Shown piece by piece: positions 7,766-15,359 of a stretch of DNA of 53,568 bases. The stretch covers positions 1 through 53,568 of the forward strand of contig CAZYPH010000002.1 of the NCBI GenBank assembly GCA_964649095.1, written 5' to 3'. Source of the DNA: CAZYPH01 sp964649095. Lineage in GTDB: Bacteria > Bdellovibrionota > UBA1018 > UBA923. The notes under the pieces are model-generated. The model saw only the letters and a list, made by a program, of their open reading frames with translations, searched no databases and had not been told where the DNA came from. The stretch's first letter is position 1; each line of letters begins with the position of its first letter. A program made the position numbers and the translations under genes.

Positions 7766-9825
7766 AGTTTAGTAGAGCTGTTAAGAGTGATCTGTGTATC
7801 ATTTTAGATGACACCATCAACGACGCCACATTTTGGCAGACCAGTGCTAAACAACTTTTATTGTTAGCAAATCAACTTAATTTAAATACTACTGTGATTG
7901 GTCAGCGTGCGGTAAATCACATGGGTTTAAAGCGCTGTATTCGATTTTTTGATCGGCATAAGATGATTGATTTTAAATATCTTAGACGCGCAAAATCGAA
8001 GCCTCTTGAACTTCGCGTTTTCAATAGAAAAAGTTTAGATTGGTCGCGCATACGTTCTGATCTCATGGTGGTTTTTTCTCGACAGGGTTTTTGGCCACGA
8101 AAATTTATTGGTTGGGATCGGCCGGGAACCCTTTCTATTGATGCATTAAGACGCTGGGTTGAAGTGAACCAAGAGTTGCCTGGCAAAAATTACATCTTTC
8201 TGGGGGCGACAAACGAAAGCTTTCGTTTTGCGTCGAAGCTGCTGACGTTAGGTGCGCAGCGGGTTTTGATTGTTGATGAAAAGAATACGATTTCAGGTTG
8301 GCGCAGCTATCGCGATCAATTTTTAAGTCTCGGTGGTCGCTTATTGTTAGAACACAAGATTGTCGAGGTTAAGCCTAAGGGGGCTATTTCGAGCGAAGTC
8401 ATTCTAATTAATAAACTAGGTCGATTGATCGAACAGGTCGACGTTGTAGTGCTTGCTCCCAGTGTGCACGTAACAAATTTTATTCCCACCGATGGTCCCT
8501 TTGAGGGGGCGCCGAAACGCGTTGGACATATCTTTGTTGGGTTTCCGTTGGACGGGCGATTAACCCCTGAGGATGACGCTCTGTTGCGCCTAGATGTTGA
8601 TGAAGTCACGTTTCGCCTGTTGCGTACCATCAAACGACGAGCATTTGATGATGTCGATCGCGCGGTAAAGAAAGCGCGTTTTGACCGCGAGAGTTTAATG
8701 CAGTACCGTAATGCTCAATCGCCGGGCCTAGGGCATACCGCTCAGCCCAGTTTAGAATTCGCTAAAAACTCAAAGTTACTAGATAGTAGCAGTTTGATCG
8801 AAGTCAAATCGAGTGTGTCCACACCAAATAAAAAATATTTAGTACAACCTGTTGCTAGTTTAGAATGTTTTGAAAACGTAGGTTGTTCTGTGTGTGCCGA
8901 TGTCTGTCCGGCCAAGGCCATTACGTTTAAAACTAAGGTCGCGTCACCACAATTAAATGAAGAGTTATGTACGGGCTGTTCGTTATGTGTGGCACATTGT
9001 CCGCCAGGTGCAGCCGTGATGATTCAAGAGGCTGAGCCACAACAAAGGGCATCGTATTTTCTACCGGCCCCAGCGAAAGAATTCTATCAGAAGGCCCAGG
9101 AATTTGACTTAGGCAATCGAAGGGGCGACTGGTTGGCTTCAAGCAAATTGGTTCAGCAGTGGCACTTTGATGGCGCGCTGCATTCCGTTGTGCGCGTGGA
9201 TACCTCGAGCATCTACTTGTGGGATATTCGAACGGTTAAGAAAAAATCAAAGATCAACGATGCGCTTTTAGATGATGCCATCTATCAGTCGGCGAGTAAT
9301 AAAGTGTGGCTAGAACTCAATGACAAGCGCCGTTTGTGTAGAAGTGACAAACCATTAAGTATTTCACTTTGGCAAATGGGGGAGCGTCGTTTTGAAGACG
9401 CCCTACTATGTGCCAATGGCAGCTGTAAACGTTGTGTTGTGGAAGTTAACGGCGACCGTCGTCTGAGCTGTGAAGTGACACCTACGGCTGGTCAAAACAT
9501 TCGCGTAAAACAACAAACTCCGTTTACAAATGAAATATATTTATGCCCGTGCAAGGGTCTAACCGTGCAGAACGTGATTGATGTGGCTAGTACGTATGGT
9601 GATGGCGAGGGGCCACCCAATATTTCAGTGGCCGAGCTGCAGTCAGTGACTGGGCTTGGTTTAGGCGAATGTCTTGGAACGTGGTGTTTACGCTCTCAAG
9701 AACTTTTTGACGACATTCTAAAATGGCCCAAAGAAAAGCGCCAGCGCCCGTACTTTTGGGGTTTCTACAACAGTCCGTGGCAGTCGCTTACTCAGCAGGA
9801 TTTTTCAAAAAAGACTCTAAAATAA
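7726..9825 (+). CDS. Multi-domain iron-sulfur/pyridine-nucleotide oxidoreductase
   Basis: 699 aa. Domains in order: a Rossmann-type domain (about residues 145-260, KNYIFLGATNESF ... VLIVDE), like the nucleotide-binding subdomain of HcnB/opine-oxidase/sarcosine-oxidase-alpha proteins; a di-cluster 4Fe-4S ferredoxin (C-x2-C-x3-C-P near 386 and C-x2-C-x2-C-x3-C-P near 415); a Fer2_4-like 2Fe-2S segment (LCANGSCKRCVVEV, near 561); and a BFD-like 2Fe-2S domain (YLCPCKGLTV near 605, with GECLGTWC near 647). Fusing these in one chain is unusual; homologous modules are often separate subunits. ATG at 7726 has GAAGGA 6-11 nt upstream and overlaps the previous gene by 40 nt. Substrate unknown; a dehydrogenase feeding electrons to a carrier is the likeliest role. 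Confidence 0.85.
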   Translation: MEYARSSGKNPGLEFSRAVKSDLCIILDDTINDATFWQTSAKQLLLLANQLNLNTTVIGQRAVNHMGLKRCIRFFDRHKMIDFKYLRRAKSKPLELRVFNRKSLDWSRIRSDLMVVFSRQGFWPRKFIGWDRPGTLSIDALRRWVEVNQELPGKNYIFLGATNESFRFASKLLTLGAQRVLIVDEKNTISGWRSYRDQFLSLGGRLLLEHKIVEVKPKGAISSEVILINKLGRLIEQVDVVVLAPSVHVTNFIPTDGPFEGAPKRVGHIFVGFPLDGRLTPEDDALLRLDVDEVTFRLLRTIKRRAFDDVDRAVKKARFDRESLMQYRNAQSPGLGHTAQPSLEFAKNSKLLDSSSLIEVKSSVSTPNKKYLVQPVASLECFENVGCSVCADVCPAKAITFKTKVASPQLNEELCTGCSLCVAHCPPGAAVMIQEAEPQQRASYFLPAPAKEFYQKAQEFDLGNRRGDWLASSKLVQQWHFDGALHSVVRVDTSSIYLWDIRTVKKKSKINDALLDDAIYQSASNKVWLELNDKRRLCRSDKPLSISLWQMGERRFEDALLCANGSCKRCVVEVNGDRRLSCEVTPTAGQNIRVKQQTPFTNEIYLCPCKGLTVQNVIDVASTYGDGEGPPNISVAELQSVTGLGLGECLGTWCLRSQELFDDILKWPKEKRQRPYFWGFYNSPWQSLTQQDFSKKTLK

Positions 9826-10687
9826 CGTTAATTAGTTCCGGTAAATCCATTTGTGGGCAATGGCTGCCGTTACGAATCATTTCGAATCGTGAGTTGGGAA
9901 TAAGTTGGTGCATGGTTTCCTGAGCGTCGGGTGGAATGATCAGATCTTTCTCCCCTGCGATGATCAGTGTTGGCACATCAATTTTTGAGAGCCAGTGTGT
10001 GGCGTCGTAATCTTCATAATCTTTTAACAATTGCAGCGTCACGATCATCTCAAGTTTTGAGAGCATGTCGACGTAGAGCTCAACGTCTTCAGGTTTTGAA
10101 AGATGCGGGTTAAATCCGAGTTGGCCAATAATCCAAGGCACAATTTTCGAGTTGCCTTGAGCCTTCCATAAAAACTTAGAAAGTCGCGGAAACTTTTTAT
10201 GGCTGGCATACAAATACGGAAAAACGATTTGCGCGATATTCGTATGAAACATCGATGCCAGCGGTCCACGTGCGGTGCCGTTGGCTAATACCAGTTTTGA
10301 TATGCGTTCGGGAAAACGCCGATAGGCCTCAAGCACTAAGTTCACGCCCATCGAGTGGCCAAGTAACACAACGTTTTGGACGTCGAGTTCGCTTAAAAGA
10401 GCTTCAATATCCTTCGCAATGTTTTCAATTGTGAGTGAGTTCGGATCTTTGGGAAAATCACTGCGGTGGTGCCCACGGTAATCAAACCAGATGGTGTTGA
10501 ATTGATTTTTTAGATAATCAATCTGGTAGCTCCAGTGGAGTTTTGAGCAGACCAGGCCGTAGCAGAAGAGCAGGGTCGGTTTTGTTTTAGGCGTGTTGCG
10601 GTTGAACCACGTCTCTTCATCAGGCCCTTCAACGGTATAAAATAGTTTTGTGTTATCGAATGAGTGAAAGTAGCCGTTTTTGATCAT
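9788..10687 (-). CDS. Alpha/beta-hydrolase fold protein
   Basis: 299 aa. The catalytic triad is readable: nucleophile elbow GHSMGVNLVLEAY (Ser about residue 112), acid in LIIAGEKDLIIPP, and His in NGSHCPQMDLPE near the C-terminus. The oxyanion region corresponds to LLFCYGLVCSKLHW. Cytoplasmic, with no signal peptide. Family members include esterases, haloperoxidase-like and C-C hydrolases; the substrate cannot be inferred. It converges on the oxidoreductase gene and the two coding ends overlap by 38 nt on opposite strands, so expression of one could interfere with the other. Confidence 0.88.
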   Translation of the reverse strand: MIKNGYFHSFDNTKLFYTVEGPDEETWFNRNTPKTKPTLLFCYGLVCSKLHWSYQIDYLKNQFNTIWFDYRGHHRSDFPKDPNSLTIENIAKDIEALLSELDVQNVVLLGHSMGVNLVLEAYRRFPERISKLVLANGTARGPLASMFHTNIAQIVFPYLYASHKKFPRLSKFLWKAQGNSKIVPWIIGQLGFNPHLSKPEDVELYVDMLSKLEMIVTLQLLKDYEDYDATHWLSKIDVPTLIIAGEKDLIIPPDAQETMHQLIPNSRFEMIRNGSHCPQMDLPELINVILESFLKNPAE

Positions 10688-10739
10688 AAGACGCCCCCGT
10701 TATCTTCGAGAATAAAAAGGCGATCGATGATTGCACAGC

Positions 10740-10770
10740 AAAAAAAAGCCCCCCTCAATGAAGAGGAGAC
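10740..10770 (-). terminator. Intrinsic terminator of the outer-membrane gene
   Basis: On the minus strand an 8-bp stem (10763-10770 pairing with 10748-10755, two G-T pairs) is followed directly by eight T (complement of 10740-10747). It lies downstream of the gene at 10932-12095 and beyond the repeat element, so that element would be transcribed as part of the 3' UTR. Confidence 0.7.
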
Positions 10771-10813
10771 CTTTAGTGAAACCCTTGCCGATTCTATAAT
10801 CTAGTTCGTTCGC

Positions 10814-10918
10814 AAAAAGGCCTAGATGCGCGAAGCAAAACATTTCCCCGACCAAAGCGACCGCGGTGGTCGCTGCGGGAGTGGGAAATTTTTTGCGACA
10901 AAGCAGATAGGCCTTTTT
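10814..10918 (-). repeat. ~105-bp structured repeat, copy 1
   Basis: Bounded by AAAAAGGCCTA and its inverse. Read on the minus strand, it starts AAAAAGGCCTATCTGC then TTTGTCGC, has a central 7-bp hairpin (10868-10874 with 10856-10862) followed by TTGGTC, and ends TTGCTTCGCGCATCTAGG then CCTTTTTGCG. The same ends and layout recur at 44943-45048. Further inverted arms TAGTTCGT (10802-10809) and ACGAACTA (10923-10930) flank it. It sits 13 bp past the stop of the outer-membrane gene. No transposase is encoded; it looks like a MITE/REP-type element. Confidence 0.8.
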
Positions 10919-10931
10919 CCGGACGAACTAC

Positions 10932-12095
10932 TTAGCGAGAGATGCCTACGTTGATTCCGCCTACATGCTGCGACGCCGAAGTAACCGGATTCACCTCACC
11001 CTGAAACTGATAACCCGCATTGGCATAAAACACGTCGTAAACACGGCCATTACGACCTATCTGGCGCCGGTATTCTACGCCAGTGCTCAGGTTGCTGTTG
11101 ATGCGTACTAAAGCGGCTAGCTGTTGCACAGAACCCACTAAACAGACGTTGTTACGACGATCTACCCAACAGATTTGGCCAGTTAGATGTGCCGAGATAC
11201 CCAAGTACGGCATCAAACCACCGACGAATTCGCCACGCGCATTTAAGTCGCGGCTAATAAACTCACCAAAACCCGCATTGGCACCCAGTTCGGCACGTAC
11301 ACCAAATCGTATTGGGCGGCCATTAGCGCTCACAAAACGCGATTGCATGTTTTCCATTGTTGACTGACCAGCACCACGATACTGCGCTACTGTAAATACA
11401 CGCATTTCATAGTTGTACAGATGGTTTAAACCCTCGTTACGATGGCCATTGATGGCGCCGTATACTGGCAAACGTACGCCGCTAATCGCAAACGGCAATG
11501 CCGCAATGATGCGACCATATTCAAAATGAAAGTTTGGCAACGTCGACGAATAACCGGGTTGCATAGAGCGTGGGCCGGTTACGATTTCAAAGTTAAAATA
11601 GCTGTTTTCTTGTTGGTCCGAGTTTAGCGATAGGCGCGCTTGCACACCTAAACCATGACCAGAGTTACTCTGATAGGTATAACCTGTTTGTAAGTTGGCG
11701 CGGCGCCAGTCGATTGGTCGACGTGCTGGTGCGTTGTTATTGGTCGTAGCGCCTGGGGTATTCGTGTTTTCATTGGGCAATACTTCAATCTGGCTCGATA
11801 GATTCTGTTGAGCCGCCAATTCCTGAATATACTCCACGAGCGCGCGAGGCATTGCGACACGTACGCGTTCGACTTGATTCGAAGAGTTAGCGGGCGTGGT
11901 TGCTGATGGTGCTGTTGTGGCCGCTGGTGTTTGCGTTTCTTCGTTTGTTGTAGCCGGTGTTGCAGCAGTTTCTTCTTCAGTGGCCGCTGGCTCGTCTAAT
12001 GACTGTGCAAAACTAGTTGGAGCACTGATAGCCGCCATAAGTAGCAGCAGTAGTGCGTTGGATCGTTTTTTTAAGACATTGGTTAAAATCGGCAT
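10932..12095 (-). CDS. Secreted outer-membrane beta-barrel-like protein
   Basis: 387 aa. A signal peptide (KKRSNALLLLLMAAISAPTSFA) is followed by a Thr/Ala/Pro/Glu-rich low-complexity linker (about residues 35-70), a short helical segment (about 75-110), and a C-terminal region of alternating amphipathic strands rich in Tyr, Asn and Gly (LQTGYTYQSNSGHGLGVQARL ... VFYANAGYQF), typical of an outer-membrane barrel. Two Cys in one strand pair (ICWVDRRNNVCLV) could form a disulfide. I do not recognise a named family. A good ribosome site (GGGAG) precedes the ATG. The gene is followed by the repeat element and then a terminator. Confidence 0.75.
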   Translation of the reverse strand: MPILTNVLKKRSNALLLLLMAAISAPTSFAQSLDEPAATEEETAATPATTNEETQTPAATTAPSATTPANSSNQVERVRVAMPRALVEYIQELAAQQNLSSQIEVLPNENTNTPGATTNNNAPARRPIDWRRANLQTGYTYQSNSGHGLGVQARLSLNSDQQENSYFNFEIVTGPRSMQPGYSSTLPNFHFEYGRIIAALPFAISGVRLPVYGAINGHRNEGLNHLYNYEMRVFTVAQYRGAGQSTMENMQSRFVSANGRPIRFGVRAELGANAGFGEFISRDLNARGEFVGGLMPYLGISAHLTGQICWVDRRNNVCLVGSVQQLAALVRINSNLSTGVEYRRQIGRNGRVYDVFYANAGYQFQGEVNPVTSASQHVGGINVGISR

Positions 12096-12185
12096 TTTTT
12101 TTACTCCCTATAGGTATAAACGCGACGCGTAAAAGTGAATACGCGAGCAATCTAGTCTATTTTTGATGCGGTGCATAGGGATAAT

Positions 12186-12235
12186 AAAAAAAATACGATT
12201 TTAGTCTGTTAATATAATTTTTAATAATATCGTAT
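12186..12235 (-). terminator. Probable intrinsic terminator of recG
   Basis: ATACGAT (12193-12199) and ATCGTAT (12229-12235) form the base of a stem with an AT-rich 29-nt loop. Reading the minus strand, the stem is followed by a run of eight T (complement of 12186-12193). It lies 41 nt past the recG stop. Confidence 0.5.
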
Positions 12236-12275
12236 GGTTGCGAGTTCTCTCTGGCCGGTTGCATTTAGTGACCTG

Positions 12276-14477
12276 TTATGCGGTTTCAAAACGGGCCATT
12301 TGCAAGGCCCCTTGCCCCAATAAATACCGCCGTATGGATTCGTGTTCGGGGGCCTGTAAGTGGGGGTCTTTTTTTAAAAGTTCAAAGGCATGGCGGCGGG
12401 CTTCGTTTAATAACTCGTGATCACGCACGAGATTGGCAAACTGAAATTGCAACTCACCGCTTTGACGTGTGCCTAAAAAATCTCCTGGGCCACGCAGTTC
12501 TAAATCCATCTCGGAGAGTTTAAAGCCGTCGCGTGTGAGTTCCATGGCGCGTAAACGTTCAAAAGAAATTTTAGAACCACCAGAGTTTAGCAAAAAACAA
12601 TACGAGGTATGTTTGCCGCGCCCAATGCGCCCGCGTAGTTGGTGCAGTTGGCTCAGACCAAAACGTTCGGCGTGTTCAATTAACATCACGGTGGCATTGG
12701 GCACATCGACGCCCACTTCAACTACCGTTGTAGAAACTAAAAGCTGTACTTGATTGGCTTTAAAACGCTGCATGATCTCTGCTTTTTCTTGAGGTTTCAT
12801 GCGGCCATGTAAAAGCCCAACTCGAAATTGGGCGAAAGCACCATTGGCCAACTCTTCAGCACCTTGAATGGCGTTTGCGAGATCGATTTTTTCAGACTCT
12901 TCAATGAGGGGAAAAATAACGTATGCTTGCCGTCCTGCGGCGAGCTCTTTCAACATGATGTCATAAGCCAAATCTTTAGTCGGGCTTTGAGAGTTGTTCT
13001 CAGAGTCTTTTTTTTGTTTAAGAATTTTTGTGTAAATTTCCGGGCGACCTGCAGGCAGTTCTTTAATAGCCGTAATGTCTAAATCACCGTAAGCCGTGAT
13101 GGCTAGGGTGCGTGGAATCGGCGTGGCTGTTAACGACAACGTGTGGGGATGTTGGCCCTTTAAACGCAGCGTTTTGCGTTGGTCGACACCAAAGCGATGC
13201 TGCTCATCAATAACCACTAAACCCAGTTTCGGAAACTCCACGCCAGGCTCTAACAGTGCGTGTGTGCCAATCAATAACTGTATTTCGCCTAGTTTTAGTA
13301 ACAAGAGTAATTTTTCGCGCTCTAATCGATTGGTCGATCCGGTGAGCAAACCAATACGAAATGGTTTGCCGTTGGGAAGTGTGAGTGCCGATAAGAATTT
13401 TTCGGCATTGATAAAATGTTGTGACGCTAAAATTTCTGTCGGTGCTAACAGCGCTGTTTGGCCGCCAGAGGCAGCTACTGGAATAGCAGCAGCCAAGGCT
13501 ACCATTGTTTTGCCACAACCCACATCACCTAACAGCAAGCGGTTCATTGGTTTTGTGGTGCTAATATCTTCAAAAATTTTTTCGATCGCATTGTTTTGAT
13601 CGTTCGTCAGGTGAAACGGAATATTTTTTAAAAACTGCTCCCAAAGATTTTTGCTTAGCGGCGTTTGCGGAAACGCCAAGCCTACTTCATTGCGGTAGTT
13701 TAAACGGCGTTTGCCGATGATCAACTCTAATTTAAAGAGTTCTTCGAAGGCCAATTGTTGTTGTTCCGGCGTTTTAAAGTCGTTCAAGTCTGCCACGGTG
13801 ATTTCGGCGGTCGGAAGGTGCAGACGCTTTATGACGTCACGTTTTTTTGAAAACTTTAGCTGTTGAATTAAATAGTGCGGCAAGTCGTCTGTAATTAACT
13901 GCGCGTAGTTTTCAATGCAAAATCGGGCCAGTTTTTGAATGGTCTTTTGATGAAGGCCCTCCGTTAGCGGATAGATCGGTGTTGTGCGCGAAGACCCCGC
14001 TTTGTTTTGTAAACTCTCACGATCGGCATCGAACTCTAGTTCGGGGTGCACTAAACTAAATTGATTTTGATATTCTGTGACGCTACCAAACGCTAAAACA
14101 TAGGGATTGGTATCTAACTTTGATTTCAGAAATTTTGGATATCGAAACCAAGTGAGTTTAATAAAGCTGGGGCCAGCCGGAGAGGCGCTTTGATGAGCAC
14201 TGCGCAGCCAGGCGTTTAAAATAGGCGTTCGTAGTCGTGGGGGTGAAACGAGTGCTGTGCGTACGATTTGACCAAAAACTAAGGCCGGGTCACCACTTTC
14301 TTTCAAAAACGGCAAATCACTTTCACCGTGAATTTTTGAACGGTCCTGATATTCACGTGGCAAATAGAGAAGAAGATCCCCTACAGATTTTAAGCCCTTC
14401 TGAGCTAAAAGGGCCGATAACTTTGGGCCAACACCTTTAAGAAATTGCAACGAGGTGTCGAGGGTGACCGCATTCAT
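12276..14477 (-). CDS. recG: ATP-dependent DNA helicase RecG
   Basis: 733 aa. Remodels stalled replication forks and branch-migrates Holliday junctions. The N-terminal wedge/OB region comes first, then the SF2 helicase motifs: Walker A LLLGDVGCGKT near residue 315, the RecG-specific DEQH box VVIDEQHRFGVDQR, LSLTATPIPRTLA (motif III), and ATVMLIEHAERFGLSQLHQL with QLRGRIGRGKHTSYC (motifs V-VI). Full length. Its ATG shares one base with the greA stop (TAATG), which points to translational coupling. Last gene of the carB-zinc ribbon-greA-recG run. Confidence 0.97.
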   Translation of the reverse strand: MNAVTLDTSLQFLKGVGPKLSALLAQKGLKSVGDLLLYLPREYQDRSKIHGESDLPFLKESGDPALVFGQIVRTALVSPPRLRTPILNAWLRSAHQSASPAGPSFIKLTWFRYPKFLKSKLDTNPYVLAFGSVTEYQNQFSLVHPELEFDADRESLQNKAGSSRTTPIYPLTEGLHQKTIQKLARFCIENYAQLITDDLPHYLIQQLKFSKKRDVIKRLHLPTAEITVADLNDFKTPEQQQLAFEELFKLELIIGKRRLNYRNEVGLAFPQTPLSKNLWEQFLKNIPFHLTNDQNNAIEKIFEDISTTKPMNRLLLGDVGCGKTMVALAAAIPVAASGGQTALLAPTEILASQHFINAEKFLSALTLPNGKPFRIGLLTGSTNRLEREKLLLLLKLGEIQLLIGTHALLEPGVEFPKLGLVVIDEQHRFGVDQRKTLRLKGQHPHTLSLTATPIPRTLAITAYGDLDITAIKELPAGRPEIYTKILKQKKDSENNSQSPTKDLAYDIMLKELAAGRQAYVIFPLIEESEKIDLANAIQGAEELANGAFAQFRVGLLHGRMKPQEKAEIMQRFKANQVQLLVSTTVVEVGVDVPNATVMLIEHAERFGLSQLHQLRGRIGRGKHTSYCFLLNSGGSKISFERLRAMELTRDGFKLSEMDLELRGPGDFLGTRQSGELQFQFANLVRDHELLNEARRHAFELLKKDPHLQAPEHESIRRYLLGQGALQMARFETA

Positions 14478-15007
14478 TATTCAAAGCGAATCTCTAAAAC
14501 ATCGTAGTGCACGGTGCCTTTAGGTGCTTGAAAAGCCACTTCATCGCCGGCTTTTTTTCCAATCAACGCGCGGGCCAAAGGGGCGTTGATGGAAATTTTG
14601 TTCTTTTTTACATCGGCTTCATCGACGCCTACAATTTTGTACGTCACTTCTTTCTCCGTATCTTGTTCGCACAAAACAACGGTGGCGCCGAAGACAATTT
14701 TATCTGATTTGATAGTGCTTGGGTCAATCACCTGAGCCATGGCCATCTTGCTGTTGAGCTCTTGAATGCGGCCTTCAATAAATCCTTGGCGTTCTTTTGC
14801 AGCAGAGTAATCGGCATTTTCACTGAGGTCGCCATGTCCGCGTGCGATTTCAATCGCCTTAATAACGGCCGGCCTGTCTACAGTCATCAGTCGCTTGAGT
14901 TCTTCGTCTAATAATCGTTTGCCTTCTACGGTCATTGGCACGCTGGTCGGCGCGTTAGTCGTAGAAGAAGATGACGTGTTGCTCGAAAAATTACTGTTAG
15001 AATTCAT
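14477..15007 (-). CDS. greA: Transcription elongation factor GreA
   Basis: 176 aa. Binds in the RNA polymerase secondary channel and stimulates cleavage of backtracked RNA. The coiled-coil tip with its acidic residues is present (ARGHGDLSENADYSAAKERQ), as is the C-terminal domain (INAPLARALIGKKAGDEVAF). The N-terminus carries a ~24-residue Ser/Asn/Thr-rich extension before the canonical PMTVEGKRLLDEEL; an internal Met at residue 25 would give a normal-length protein, but neither start has a good ribosome site. Stop and recG start overlap as TAATG. Confidence 0.96.
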   Translation of the reverse strand: MNSNSNFSSNTSSSSTTNAPTSVPMTVEGKRLLDEELKRLMTVDRPAVIKAIEIARGHGDLSENADYSAAKERQGFIEGRIQELNSKMAMAQVIDPSTIKSDKIVFGATVVLCEQDTEKEVTYKIVGVDEADVKKNKISINAPLARALIGKKAGDEVAFQAPKGTVHYDVLEIRFE

Positions 15008-15050
15008 ATACGGCTAGTCTAGCATGCTCGTCGAGATTTTAAACCTTCAT

Positions 15051-15338
15051 TTACGATCGTTTAAAAAGGGCATCGAGTTTTGCTTTAGCCTCCGCTACGG
15101 GGTCTGTTTGAGGGGGGGTGTTTGTTTGGTTTTGTGATGGTTTGAAGTAGTCGCAAAAATTAGCTTTTTCTTTATCGACAACTCTATCGGCAGATGACTC
15201 TCGACACTCGTTGTACGCGTGTCGATCATAGTGCAGGCAGTTGTGGCAACAACGGGTGTCAACACCACACTGACGACAGGTGTCTTGTCGTCCAAAATCT
15301 GAGGCCTCTAATTTGTTCTGACATTTATAACAATTCAT
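15051..15338 (-). CDS. Cys-rich zinc-ribbon protein
   Basis: 95 aa. An N-terminal zinc ribbon (C-x2-C ... C-x2-C: NCYKCQ, DTCRQCG) is followed by the conserved block CCHNCLHYDRHAYNECRE, then RVVDKEKANFCDYF, a pattern recurring in small proteins of delta-type genomes and spirochaetes. At least ten cysteines suggest two metal sites. The C-terminal ~30 residues are polar and end in a helix (EAKAKLDALFKR). Cytoplasmic; function unknown. It sits 21 bp after carB and 43 bp before greA on the same strand, so it is probably co-transcribed with them. Confidence 0.85.
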   Translation of the reverse strand: MNCYKCQNKLEASDFGRQDTCRQCGVDTRCCHNCLHYDRHAYNECRESSADRVVDKEKANFCDYFKPSQNQTNTPPQTDPVAEAKAKLDALFKRS

Positions 15339-15359
15339 ATAGAAATTCTCTAATGTAAT

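Noticed and set aside
13096..13599. Plus-strand 167-aa ORF within recG
   Set aside because: Shadow frame of the well-supported recG helicase domain.
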